From Linnemannia schmuckeri (Eukaryota > Mortierellomycota > Mortierellomycetes > Mortierellales > Mortierellaceae), in contig JANATG010000008.1 of NCBI GenBank assembly GCA_029449235.1, forward strand, positions 2,643,832 to 2,707,831: a DNA stretch of 64,000 nt, given 5' to 3'. The translations under genes were made by a program, and so were the position numbers. Each line of letters starts with the position of its first letter. Position 1 is the stretch's first letter. Positions 48,829 through 60,088 of the stretch are shown one piece after another. The notes beneath the pieces were generated by a model. That model saw only the letters and a program-made list of their open reading frames with translations, searched no databases and was not told where the DNA came from.

Positions 48829-49249
48829 TAGTGTTTCTCAAAAATATTCGATATTCGACATTCGATTCGATTCGATTTTTTTCATTCGACCCAGGTCGAA
48901 TAAAAGCCACATTCAATTCGATGCGATTCAATGCAATTCGATCATAAACTGTCTTCTTACTCCGCCCCTTCTTATAATTCTATCTTCTATTAGCCATACC
49001 TCTACTCACTCCTTCTTGTACAATAAACTACGTCAGTTTCTAGCCTTCCTCCTGATTCCTAATACCCTCTTGTCCTTACTCTCATTCTCGTCTCTCTCTA
49101 TCCTTCCCTTCATACCCTTTTGCTCTGCTCATATTACATCAAGTCTTATTCAATTTAATAGTAATTAGTGATTCTCAACAGTCGAATCGAATCGAATCGA
49201 ATATAAGCTACATTCGATCTCGATTCGATTCGACCGTTGAGAATCACTA
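48829..49249. mobile_element. hAT-type MITE, 421 bp, non-autonomous
   Basis: Terminal inverted repeats TAGTGTTTCTCAA (left) and TAGTGATTCTCAA (right, reverse complement) match at 12 of 13 positions and fit the hAT end consensus (T-A-G-N-G). Subterminal (TTCGA)n repeats occur at both ends, and the right end folds into a long hairpin from about 49165 to 49249. The interior carries no transposase. The 8-bp flanking duplication supports hAT-family mobilisation in trans. Confidence 0.8.
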
Positions 49250-49257
49250 GTTGCAAT
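49250..49257 (+). repeat. Right 8-bp target-site duplication of the MITE
   Basis: GTTGCAAT, 7 of 8 identical to the left copy. The host start codon (minus strand) lies immediately outside it. Confidence 0.75.
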
Positions 49258-49260
49258 CAT

Positions 49261-50529
49261 GGCTAGGGATAGCCAGGTGAGCATGAATATCTTCAACATA
49301 GTTATGAATCGTTTACAGGCAAGATAAGAGGATAGAATCGTGAATGGAGAAGTTTTGGATTGATACGTTGGGCATGCTATTTAACTGAAAGGTTGAGTAG
49401 AGCAGGCTATACCCCCTATCTAAAGCAGCAATACGTAGCTCGTCGCCAAAGAGTTTGTCCTGATCACAAAATCCGTGTATAAAGTGCAATAAGGGAGTGT
49501 CAACGACGGCAAAAACTATGGAACGGCAAGGGGCAGGGGGATGTTGCGAAAAAAACGAGCAGCCGAAAGATTAGAAGAGCCTTATACTGCAGAGTCAGGG
49601 GGACTTATCCTACGGCAGAAATGAGAGATTCAAAGCACACAAAAGCCAGGGATACCGAAAAGTATAAGGGGAGAAGGAAGAAGATCAAGGGATAGTCAGA
49701 GAAAAGGGAACAGTACAAAAACCATGGAGGACACAAGGTTCGAATATAAAGGATCAATGATCATACTGTGCCATGGACATGGATGGATCAAAGCTGAGCA
49801 CCACCAGAGAGAGAACAGCGCCAAGGACGTAAAAGGATCAAATCACGGGAAAAACATACTCTTTCCTTTTCACCTGCTCGAGATAGGGGTGCTTGCTGTT
49901 GTCATGCATCTGTTTGAGCAATGATGAAGCGAGTGGCAAGGAAAGGAAACCACACCAAAAGAGAGTATGAAAAGAGGATTTAAAAGTAAAAGCAATCTGT
50001 CGATCTGTCAATCTGTATATCTGTCCGCCTGCTCGCAATGGGAGAGAGAGGTGAGATGTGTATGTGAATGTGTGCGTGCCTGGTGATGGGAGACAACTCC
50101 GCCATTCTCACTGGCATATAGGCGAAGGCTGGAGAAGCCCAAGGGAAAGAAATGCAGGAAGAACATCATTCCTGCCGTCCACGGACGGAACAAGGACTGA
50201 AAAACGTTTAGAAAGGAAGAGACAGCAACATCAAAATCAGAGTTAACTGTTTCCCCTTTGTATATCTATCCCAGGATGAAAAAAGTCTAGGGAAGAGCAT
50301 AATCAGCAAGACATCTGTCTTATGGTTGCTATGGTTGGAGTGAGCAAGTCAATGCACAAAAAGTAAGGGATGATGACAACTGGAAGAGGAGGGAAAGAAG
50401 AGAAAGGGGTGACCAGAGAAGACGGGGACAGCATGGAGGAACAACAAGGTGATGTGAAGGCCAAGGCTGGCACATTACCTGGAGAGTAAACCATAGGTGG
50501 GATAACACTGCGGAGAGGACACATTAAGT
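49261..50529. other. Purine-rich non-coding stretch
   Basis: 1.27 kb, A/G-rich on the plus strand (pyrimidine-rich on the minus), consistent with promoter/leader of the disrupted minus-strand gene. Open frames here (e.g. 49724-49924) have biased, non-protein-like composition and were not called. Confidence 0.4.
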
Positions 50530-50543
50530 AAAGGGATCAAGGG
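50530..50543 (+). repeat. Left 14-bp target-site duplication of the LINE
   Basis: AAAGGGATCAAGGG, identical to 52564-52577. It abuts the T-run that is the element's poly(A) tail on the minus strand. Confidence 0.9.
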
Positions 50544-52563
50544 TTTTTTTTTTTTTTTTTTTTTTTTTTGGTAGAATTGGAGGTTTTTGTTGTGGCTTAA
50601 TCGGGCTTGATCCAGTTATTTTGGGCAATGGTTTTGTTGATTTCACCTACTATGGTCTGGATAATGTCATTGCTCGATTGTGTATGTTGGTGCAGAAAAC
50701 GGACGGTGTTGGCTGTTGAGATGCCAATAAGGCAGCAAGCCAGCAGTTGAGGGATAGTGATGTTATATTGAGGTTTGATGTCGAACGCGGGAGGCTGGAA
50801 AGACAGGACCGTATGGAGGTCATCATCAGACCATTGTGTTTTGGTGGTGTGTTGTTTGAGGATAGTTTGCCATGCAATATACTTGGGGGAGCACTGGAAG
50901 ACGTGGTGATTCTTGTCCTCGCGTCGTTCTCGACAACCGTCCATGCTGCAGTGGGGTTCCTGCTTCCAGATCTTGTAGCGTGGATTTCCACAGGGGAGCC
51001 AATCTCTTTTGAACCTCCACCACATGGTCCTGGCCCGGTGTGGTATCTTGGAACTCCAGAACCGACGCCATTGATTCAAGGATCCGACCTCTGGTTGGGT
51101 TGATGAGTTTGGATCTGGTGGTGTGTCTTGCCTCAGAAAGGTCCGGAAGTGTTTTGTTGTGGCCGATTTCAGAGTAATGGGGCTAATGTCGTTTGGGATC
51201 AAGACAGCCGAGAGGATGCGATGTGCCAGAGTGTCGTCCTGTTTGATCTTGGAAGGATTCGAAAGCGCTTGTTGCATACTGTGACGCATCTGACGACGTC
51301 CCTGGTAAGCTTGAATCCCTAGTTCCACCTGGGCAAGGCGGAGCTTGGGGGTTAGGTCCGTTTTTCTGGTCAGTCGGAGGAGTCCGTTGACATCTGCAGA
51401 GAACTGGAAAAGATCTTCCACTCGGAGTCTGAGGGCCTTGATGGTGGTGTCCGACGTCTCAAACCACCATTCAATCGGTGAGGAGGTGAGTGTTGCGGAG
51501 TCAGGCAAAGAGTTAGCAAGGGCCAGTGTTCGGAGGGATGGGAGGGAGGACGCCGTAGACAGCAGACGTTGTAGACCAGAGAATCCTGCCAGTAGAGATT
51601 GGTATTGTCCGTCTAGGGGTGCTAGAAGAAAGGCGAGTCGATGAGAGGTTTTGGTTCTCCATTGGATGATGTCGAGAATGATGTCCTTGCCCCAAGAGAT
51701 GTTAGTGCTGAGAGCGTTACGGATATGCTTGAGCTGGAAGGCTTGACACTGAGTGGCTGGATCAATGACTCCAAGACCTTCCTTGTCCCTTGGCGTGGTT
51801 ATCACCTCCCATGATGGCCTAGGCTTAAAGAAGCATACAAAGTTGGTAATGGCATTCTTCAACTTCCGCAAAAACTCGGGCGGAAGTTTGACAATCCACG
51901 ATATGTGCCATAGTCTGGAGAGGATAAGAGAGTTGACAATGGTAGCTCGGCCAAGAACGGAGAGAGTACGGGAAGAGTACATGGCAATGGCGGACTGTAT
52001 CTTCTTCAGCATCTTGTCCCAAAATCCCCTTTCCTGGTCATGGTTGAAGAAGATAGGAAATCCAAGGTAGATTAGAGCATCGACAGCGTTGTGGTCGTGC
52101 CATTGAATGTTAAGATGATCCAGATGGGTCTGCAGTTCTTTGGAGTAGGAGGGAGCCATTAGGAAAGCGACTGTTTTGGACAGGTTGACCTTAGCGTTGG
52201 ATGCGCGACCATAGGTCTGGAGGGCGTCTTCCAGTGCTGTCCATTCGGTTGTATTGGAGATGAGTGTCATGAGGTCGTCTGCATAGGCGCTATGCTTGAC
52301 AGGTTCCGTGCGACCGGGATAGCAATACCATGGATGGACGGAGATCGTTGAACGAAGGCCAGTAGAGGTTCGAAGGCTAAGTTGAAGAGAAGAGGGGATA
52401 GTGGATCACCCTGGCGGAGTCCTCTTGATTGTGAAAAGGTGCCTGACACAAAGCCATTGATGTTGAGGGCGATCCTGGTGGAAAAAAAGAGCTGGCTGAT
52501 TCATTCGGTGATGCTCGATGGGAATCCAAATCGCCTCAGGGCTTGTTGTAGATAGAAGGGGTG
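50544..52563 (-). mobile_element. 5'-truncated non-LTR retrotransposon (LINE)
   Basis: A 2.02-kb insertion in minus orientation. It ends in a 26-base poly(A) tail (T-run 50544-50569 on the plus strand) and is flanked by perfect 14-bp duplications, the hallmark of target-primed reverse transcription. Its 5' end stops inside the reverse transcriptase domain, so the endonuclease and the start of RT are missing. It is a dead-on-arrival copy. Confidence 0.95.
50597..52563 (-). pseudogene. LINE reverse transcriptase fragment, frameshifted
   Basis: Read on the minus strand, the first patch begins in RT motifs before the active site (YLQQALRRFGFPSSITE, then a TGA at 52503). It resumes with TFSQSRGLRQGDPLSPLLFN, the RT motif 4 region. 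A one-base frameshift around 52270-52330 separates this from the frame holding the catalytic box SAYADDLMTLIS. From there 557 codons are open to the stop at 50597, covering thumb and connection regions (LGRATIVNSLILSRLWHISW) and a C-terminal zinc-knuckle-like stretch (HCSMDGCRERREDKNHHVFQ, a CCHH pattern). The catalytic YADD is intact, but the copy cannot make full-length protein. Confidence 0.9.
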
Positions 52564-52577
52564 AAAGGGATCAAGGG
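52564..52577 (+). repeat. Right 14-bp target-site duplication of the LINE
   Basis: AAAGGGATCAAGGG, perfect copy of 50530-50543. Confidence 0.9.
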
Positions 52578-52677
52578 ATATCAAGGGATGAGAAGGGTTC
52601 ACCTGTTCAGGAACTTTAAGGGGTATTTACTCTCTCTTTTTATCCTTCACAAGGTCGCAAAGAGTGAACACTGTTGT

Positions 52678-54806
52678 GGTTAGGCCCACACTTGAAAAGA
52701 TAGGTGGACCTAATCACGGAATTAAAAATTATGAGACTATCCAGGTTTTTTGCGATGGCTGTCTATGCTTATATCTTTGCATAGTTTAAGCTCATATTTG
52801 CGTCATGCTCGCTTACTTTTTGCTTCCACCTTTCCCTTCTCACCTTCTCCTACATGCCAAATATCGTGACAGTACTGGCACTCGTCCGCAACCCTTCCCC
52901 CTCTCCATCATCACATCTGTCGCCAGCCACCTCCAGAATCGGACCCCAACACTAAAAGAGGCGCAAACGCTACGGTTTCTGGAACTGTTGGTTGAAGCTC
53001 GTGCTAATGCTAACAACGCTGCCGAACACCCACCTCAAAAAAACTGCTGGTTCGAATGCCCAGAGAGGCGAAAGATGTTCTCTAAGGCTAAGGATGGAAT
53101 TGGTCGAGATTTTTCGCCATTTCATCAACATCCCCACCATGAATGTTACAGCAACCAATTGTTACAAGTTCATACACCTCCCCGTCTTCAGAAAGTCGAT
53201 CAAGCAATGGGACAACGACTTTGATAAAAACCAGTTCGACGTAGCATATGGTCGAAACAACAATACAAGCTCTCTAGCAGTCCAGTCGATCTGATACAAC
53301 ACATAATAGACACGACCATCCGCGAGTGGTTACTGGAGGTTCGAAAGAGCAACGGTATTAGTGGTCTTCAGCTTCAGGCCGCAGCCGATTCCGTTTTGAT
53401 ATCCTTACAGATGACATTTGCGATCCCATTGATATTCCTCATGGTCGCACAATCTCTTGAACAGCATCATGGCGCTCAAGGATGTCGCAGAAATACGGTA
53501 TCGCCTATTGCGGTTTCAAAGGAAAGCAAAGTCTGCCGACATGGACGCCATTGCTAAAAGGATGGGCAAAATCCGCAAAGTATCCGCTGGCTTCGACCCG
53601 ACGACATTTATAATTTCACAAGACTGGCATGTACCTCAAAAAGATTTCCACACACTCGTACACCTCGGAGGAGCTCGAAAGCGGTGCCAAACCAGAATGA
53701 GGAGCTGTGTCTCGGGTATCGATTCTTTTCTGTGCCAACGCCTCTGGATCTTCGCTTGCCCGAAGAGTAACGGTAGAGGCTTTAAGACCGCTTGTCATAA
53801 GTACGTGCAAGTGCTCAAACACGCCGTGCCATTGTATTAAGGGGATTATCTGAAAATTGAAAAGTAATTATTACGTCTCGTTGCTTGATATTCTACGCGA
53901 ACATATTGCTCGAGGTATTCAATCATGCTCTAAAATCCCTATTACCTCAATAAAACATGCACATGGATACATGACCCTGGATTTATTCAAGTGGTGGCTT
54001 TATTCTCTTGACGACAGGCTCTTCAAAAGGAGCCTTCTGTTTATCGACTTGTGAAGCACACGGCAACTCTAGACGCGGCAAATCTAACGGTAACGATCCA
54101 CTTGCAGGAGAGACATGGAAACATTTTTAAATCGAGCGCCTGCTATCCAATTCAACATCTGTTACCCAACCTTTAACCTCAGTGATATTCAGCATACTCG
54201 AACAACACTATCTCGAGATGCTCAGCAACAAAGAAGTTGAGAAGGAGTATGCCACCGGACGGAAGATTCCAAAGGTGAGACCCGGTCGCTTATCCCATGC
54301 GCATGGTTGCACGTAAAGGTCTTGACGGCAAGACATTGTTTTTGCGAAGCGGGAGTTCTTTCAGATGTGCAGGCTGACAAACTGAAGCAGGAATCAATGT
54401 ATGTGGAGAAGCGACCACTATTGTATCCAAATGTGGTAGACATGGATGCAAATCAATTAAGAAACGCTATGTGCGCTTGATAGCTTTGGTCATAAGTGGA
54501 GATAAGATTTAGTTCTCCTTCGACGAGAATAAAAAAGACGCACAAGATATGGCAGAGGAGATCAAGCAGATGGTGCACAGTAAGATCGCCAAGGGGTACA
54601 GCCCATGAGGCAGGAGTTCTTCCATCGAGCGTAATGCTTTCGAGATGTTCATGTCCAAGCACGAAGAGTTTGTGGCGACTTTAATGATGAGCTTGAGGGC
54701 GGGGATCCAAGGAACTGATCATTAGCACGACAGGTGATCCGCAATTACTTAAAATTTTTAATATAGTGATTATATCCAACCTCACCTATGAAGTGTGAAC
54801 CTAATC
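52678..54806. mobile_element. Decayed element with imperfect terminal inverted repeats
   Basis: The left end (52678-52731) and right end (54753-54806) are imperfect inverted matches. Both carry TTAGG, CACACTT, ATAGGTG, TAATCAC and ATTAAAAATT in the same order, read inward. No clear target duplication was found. The interior (52805-54720, +) has coding-like patches broken by stops and frame changes. Superfamily cannot be named. One patch, near 53325, reads REWLLEVRKSNGISGLQLQA, which faintly resembles the CENP-B/Tc5-type helix-turn-helix of pogo-like transposons. Confidence 0.5.
52805..54720 (+). pseudogene. Broken coding relic inside the decayed element
   Basis: Plus-strand patches in different frames look protein-like. 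Examples are INIPTMNVTATNCYKFIHLP with FDKNQFDVAYGRNNN (~53090-53270), REWLLEVRKSNGISGLQLQA (~53320-53390), IRKVSAGFDPTTFIISQDWH (~53570-53640), VKVLTARHCFCEAGVLSDVQ (~54310-54370) and NAFEMFMSKHEEFVATLMMS (~54630-54690). Stops and shifts separate them, although a few gaps could be introns (a GGTGAG donor sits at 54271). Probably the transposase or accessory gene of the surrounding element. No confident family. Confidence 0.35.
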
Positions 54807-54940
54807 GTAAAAGTGTACTTTTTGCCGCCATTTGCACTAAATTCTGTCACAATAAACATTGTCCTCCTCTCATTTCTAGTACCACTTTCACATACCCATG
54901 CTACTCGCTGTTACTTTTCGCAATAGCAAGACATAGAATC

Positions 54941-55246
54941 TCAGATAGAGATAATGTCGTCAACAAATACCAACTTTATTATCAAAACCATTGACGTCCT
55001 TCTCGAGCAAATGCGGTAAATTGATGTTCGTCCTTCTTTCCCCGTCACCATCGACGTATACCTCACCACCTTAACTTCCCCTTTGCACACACCGTTCCCC
55101 CTCTCCCTGCACTCGTATAACTTCATCAACTGCCCTGCAAGATCAGGAGGAAGCTGCAGCATCCGCTGCAGGCATACTTGGACGTCGAGAAGCCGAAAAT
55201 TGATACACACGTGTCTGTGTCGTGACAGGCTGGATTCACTGCTCAT
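54941..55246 (-). CDS. Hypothetical small protein, 101 residues
   Basis: ATG at 55246, stop at 54941. The first ~75 residues look protein-like (HRHVCINFRLLDVQVCLQRM, then QLPPDLAGQLMKLYECRERG). The last 25 may be intron or 3' read-through. No recognised family. It could be a relic exon of a transposon. Confidence 0.3.
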   Translation of the reverse strand: MSSESSLSRHRHVCINFRLLDVQVCLQRMLQLPPDLAGQLMKLYECRERGNGVCKGEVKVVRYTSMVTGKEGRTSIYRICSRRTSMVLIIKLVFVDDIISI

Positions 55247-55503
55247 TTTGAGATACGGATAGGAAAAGCAAAGAAGGCTGTGGTGATGGTATTAATAAAG
55301 TACCATATCTTTTTGTCCCTTGCGCCCATTATTTTTCGCAGTTGAGTCACCGGTCTCTGAAAATAGGAATGCAGAAAGTGGAGTTCTATACGCTAACTCA
55401 TATAGAGGAAACCGCTTGAACATAACAACGCACTCCTTATATATATATGCTGCATCTCAGAGCTTTCTGCGCGAATATCCACCTCCCTAGTTGCTATCGC
55501 TGT

Positions 55504-56330
55504 CTATGCCTCTGAGTCCGTATTTCCTGTATGGCAAAGAAACGCTTGTCCTTTTCCTTGCTGCCCTGCAATGCCTTCTGCGTCACAAAAGCTTGCCGTT
55601 CTTTCTCTAACTGCTGCTGCTCTCTCTCTCTTCAATAAGACTCGCTCCATCTCCAGAAGCTGTCGTTCCCTGTTTATCAACCTCTGCTTGCCGCTGTTCA
55701 ATCCACCTTGCATCGCATTCGATGATGCAGGACCACCACCTTTGCCATAAAGCACCTCCATCTTAAACACCATGTTCTGCACCTCACGGATTACAAAGAG
55801 CTGATAGCATAAGTTAGGCTGGCTCTAGCTTACCTTGACTTTGCTTTTATCGGCTATAGTCGCGTACATCCTTTCTCGCAACGAGGCTGGGGATTCAAAA
55901 AACAAAGACTTTATTAAAATCGTATTGTAAAAAAAAAAGGAGGCAATATGGTAAAATAATAACTCACCACGGTCTGTAATTTCAAAAGAAAACTCTTTCT
56001 CCTAGTGCTTTAGGCTCATGGCTTGGCACTATATTTTGCCATGGATTTATGAGGCAAAGACACCGCACAGCTCCCTGTAATAGGACGTGATCTTCTTGAT
56101 GGTGCGAATGAGAGCCATTAAGCCCTATTATCATTACCTGTCTTGGGTAGCTCCCCCACACACCTATTGTAAGCCGCTTTAAGTTGTCGATGCTTGTTAT
56201 GAACTGTTGAGACGTCATAAACCTTCTGCCTCTCCCATTTCTTGATCAGACCTGTAAGCTTCAACTTCAGTCTTTCCTCTTCAGACACGCGACCTCCCCT
56301 GGGTTTAATACCTTTTCGTATTCTCCATGA
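55504..56330 (-). CDS. Possible multi-exon gene: basic helical N-part plus charged coiled coil, 5' end not found
   Basis: Minus-strand coding patches separated by plausible GT-AG introns. A basic helical stretch (RVSEEERLKLKLTGLIKKWE, VHNKHRQLKAAYNRCVGELP) ends at a GTAATG donor near 56138. A small exon (KEFSFEITDR) ends at a GTGAGT donor near 55973. Another exon (SLRERMYATIADKSKVK) ends at GTAAGC near 55835. The last exon begins after TATCAG near 55807 (LFVIREVQNMVFKMEVLYGK) and contains a coiled coil (NRERQLLEMERVLLKRER) to the stop at 55504. The layout, a basic helix bundle then a coiled coil, recalls the SANT-type accessory ORFs of DNA transposons, like the one at 4185-5593. No ATG was found, so it may be truncated. 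Confidence 0.4.
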
Positions 56331-59300
56331 CTAAAACCCACTTCAAAGCAACCTTACTCTCATCTTAATCCTACCACAAACCATAATGATAAAGGTTTAT
56401 CGGCTTCTATCGCCAAGTCAAACATGTCGCCTCGTCGTCGTCGTTGTCGAGCATGACAAACCATTGTCATTCCACCCTCCTCATCACCTCTTTCATTATT
56501 TTGCCCTCCGCCCGATCGATGTAGTTGTTATCATTGTCGTGGCCTTTGTTGTTGATGATGATGATATTACTGCCGCCGCTGTTACCAGGGCTTTGATGAC
56601 TTTGTTTATGTTGAAAAACAGTATGATCATCGGCACAATGACAATATTACTGGCGTAAGGCTGAGGATGACGGTTGTTACCGTGAGAGATAATTGGGTTG
56701 TGGTTGTTCTTATTGAAGACAGTCTTTCTTAGCAGTTAGAGAGGCAAGGTTGAAGAATCCTAGGCTTGCTTTCTTGTCAATACAGGTAAGGGAGAGTATG
56801 GAGGAGGCGCCTGCTATTACATTCCTATAGGAGCTGTAAGGAAGCAAGAGGGCATGAGATGGAGAGAGAATGACAAGGAGTGGTAGGAAGTTCAGGTGTG
56901 GTGATTTCTATGTTTGCTTGATCATAACTATTTTGCTCGATGTGAAGTAGTGTGGACAAGAGAGTGATCGAAAGCAGTTGCGTCTCATCATGGAAGAGAA
57001 TCGTATGAAAAAAGTAAATGATGTGTATGAGGTGGGAGAGTGTGTGTAGGAAGGAAAAGTGGAAAGACGGCTGTACTTGGTCTTATTCATACTCGCTTTC
57101 CGGCAAGTAGACAGCCGCGATAGTAGAAGAGGTAACGTGTATGCATGTGTAAGAGAGATATCCTATTATGGCTAACAATCAGCAAGAATCAGTTGGACGG
57201 ATTCTCCTTGGACCAAGCCCAATATGCGCCAGAAGTCGGTAGGATTTTCATTGCGCAAATGGACAATAGTAGACGCCCGTAAATAAAGAAAAGAAACATG
57301 AGAGAACACATATAGAGCAAAAAAGACGACAGAACCACCCGTAGACAGCAAGCAGAGCAAAAACGAAAGAAGAGACAACCGGCAAGACATCATTCACTCA
57401 GACATACTTGACAGAGAGCAGGCCACAAAAATAAAGCCATAAACCAACACAGGTAAGGGGTGCGGATGATAACGAGAAGAGAGATCTAGAGAAGAGATGG
57501 GCTAGGAAAAGAGAAAGTGGTGGAAGCAGACCAAGAGAAGGTAGGTAATACAGTACGATGAAGATGCAAAAAAAAAAAAAGGGCAATGAATAGCATTACA
57601 GTGAGGTGTAGAGCAGGGTGGGTGATGAGGAAGAAAATGGAGGTGAGCAAAGGAGAAGAGCAAGAGAAGACGCAGGGAAGACAAAGGGAAAGAGGGTTAG
57701 GCAATACGAGAGAAAGGCAAAAGAAAGGATGGCTGTAAGAAGAGAATGCAAGGTAGTGAGAAAGCGAAGGATAGATAAGGAAGGCAAAAGGTGTAGAGAA
57801 AGAGAAGGAAGAATGAGGATAAAGCAGAGGAGGATCACAAAGAGAAGATGCGAAAAGAAGGAGGGATGAGAGAAGGAGAGAGGCAGCAGAGTAGAAAGAA
57901 CTAAGGTGGAAGAAGAAAAGATGGGTGTAACAGAACGAAGCGACAACGACGTGAGATTGAGTGAGATATGGGGGCAATGAGATACAAAACAGGAATAAGA
58001 GAGCAGAGTTTGAAGACAATTTTTTTATAAAAGGACAGCCAAGTGAGAAGGTAGATTATGCTACTTCAAAAATGCTAAGTGGAAGTGTTGGGCGTGAGTA
58101 AAGTTGTTGGTAACAATTTCAGAGCATGCGAAGTGCCAGGGTCAGTAGTGCAAAAGAAAATGGTGTCATTTATTTTAGTACGCCATTGATGATCCCAGAA
58201 GAGCATACAGTAAGATGGTAGAGGAGAGTTGAAAGGTGTAAAAGGGTGGAGGTTTAGGTCCGAGGCGTTATTTTGGAGTATGGGTATGATATTAAGCATT
58301 CAGGCGTGTGATTGTAAACTCTGTCATTGTAAACTCTGTTAGTCATGCTTCTTACACCATACGCTTGCTCCAACAACAGATGCTATTATGTCTCCACCAA
58401 ATTACACATATGCCTTGTCTCAGGCACTACGGTAATCCATGAGTAATCTACTTCCATTGCTCATCTTGTTGTGGTTATACGCGCCGCAGGATCGATCTTA
58501 ACTCACTCAGCGTGCAAAAAGTTTCTCACAAATTCGTCTCCCGTATATGACTATGGTACCTACTTCTCATTTAGCGCACTTTGTGTTAGCGCTGATTTAA
58601 TGACCAGAACACCTATGTGAAGAAACGCCATGAGCTAATATCAGTAAGAGTGTCCCCAAAAGTCCTGTGTTTAAGGTCTCGCCTGACACCTGACAGGAGC
58701 ACTTCTAGGCGAGTGAAGCAGAAAGCATTGCCATTGTTAGCGTGGTTGAGAGGGGGTATCAATGGCGACATGGAGTCGAGTCGAAAAGCAACAGTTGTGG
58801 CCACCTGGGAAGAATAAATAAGGTTCGTTTAGTTAAGAAGAGTGTGACTTGATTCTCTCTATTCCCGGTAGCCATTGACAGCCAAATGAACGGTGAGGAA
58901 GATAATAAGCAGTTATGAACTGGAAGAAATAACCGAAAACTTCAAAAGTCACTTTGACAGTGCAATGATAAGAGAAAGATACCATCACCTTGCCGCAATT
59001 CCTGTCCTCGCTCTGTCACCGATCCTACCAATCGTTCTCATTATCAACGACGCCAATTCCTATCACGTACTGTAGCGTGAGAGTACCGCTAAAAAGCGGT
59101 GCTTTGATTAGGTCACGAGAAATTAATTATACCAACCACATCTGTCCTTGTTCATATAAGGAACTGCAATGCTAGACTTAGGCCACCAATCCAATTGAGA
59201 TATATGCCTTAGAACCTTCTAACATGGAAAATACCTTGCGCATTGGCTTGGAGTTGCATTCAAGAACTATGGCGACCATTTATGCTCATCGTATGTGATA

Positions 59301-59382
59301 CGGCACTTTTTAAAACTTAAAATACATCTGGTGCATTAACATTCAGTTGTATTCCTTAACTAAGGTAAATTTGCAAGTGTAA
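56331..59382. other. Gene-poor subtelomeric stretch, 3 kb
   Basis: It holds low-complexity sequence: GTTGTTGATGATG repeats near 56520-56580 and a long A/G-rich block at 57440-58020 whose open frames reflect composition only. A short protein-like minus-strand patch at 58613-58804 (RLDSMSPLIPPLNHANNGNA) may be a relic exon. No gene is called. Confidence 0.4.
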
Positions 59383-59553
59383 ATTATCTACCACACATTT
59401 GCGAAGGCCGGTTCATCCTATGATCTATCCTCGACACAAAATTATCTACCACACATTTGCGAAGGCCGGTTCATCCTATGATCTATCCTCGACACAAAAT
59501 TATCTACCACACATTTGCGAAGGCCGGTTCATCCTATGATCTATCCTCGACAC
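59383..59553 (+). repeat. 58-bp tandem repeat, three copies
   Basis: Copies begin at 59383, 59441 and 59499, each starting ATTATCTACCACACATTTGC. The third is identical for 55 bases and then diverges. There is no mismatch between copies, so the array is recent. No coding role. Confidence 0.95.
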
Positions 59554-60088
59554 TACATTGTGCACAACAATCTGCGCAGGTTTCCTACTTTAGGTCTTGA
59601 ATGCCAGCAACCATAAATATACACTGCATTGTAGTCTCGATGGCTAGAAGCAAGTTGTAGAATACCTTTATTTGCAGACTTTAAGTACAGGTAGCCTTCC
59701 TTCACATGAATTTGGAGAGAGATAGAAGTTCTTGTGTACTAATTCTCCATGCATGGCCACAGAGAACCATCTCAACTTCAAATAGTCAAATACGCCATTG
59801 GATATCCACGAATACCCAACAGGACAGTGGATATACGATACAGTGGTAACTTTCTAAGTGAGAAAAAACTAACCAAGGGGGTTCCCAATGAAGAGGATCA
59901 TCTCATGGTAGTTAAGAAAAACTTGGCGTTCTCTCGGAAATTATTCTCTCGGGGATAACAACTACGGATCAGGAGTGGTGAGACTCCGGTACACCCGATG
60001 CCCTCAACCCCCCATCCACCTCCATCAACTTAAAACTGAAAGTTTTACAAGTGGATAAATTCTTAACCTTCTTGTTATCTTCTCGATA
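59554..60088. other. AT-rich subtelomeric spacer
   Basis: Nothing is confidently coded. An open frame at 59749-59958 has no recognisable feature. Confidence 0.35.

Larger units (their letters stand above)
48284..49260 (-). pseudogene. Small gene split by a hAT MITE just after its start codon
   Basis: On the minus strand an ATG at 49260 is followed after 8 bases by a 421-bp MITE. Beyond the MITE the frame resumes at 48820 and runs open for ~50 codons (SLVSPLTITRQEIASHVGND early on) to a donor near 48680. A second coding patch ends at the stop 48284, with strongly coding-like text (RIYVEGWENGPHSRQWSE, then NGNFVFQCYVPYNPYEHG). That patch has an in-frame TGA just upstream of it (~48494), and the first patch does not join it in frame through the obvious acceptor. 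The gene is therefore broken by insertion and by at least one further lesion, or an intron is missed. I do not recognise the product. Confidence 0.65.

Noticed and set aside
57486..58019. 177-codon minus-strand open frame rich in Ser, Phe and Leu
   Set aside because: It lies in a purine/pyrimidine-skewed block. The composition alone explains it, and no protein-like features are seen.
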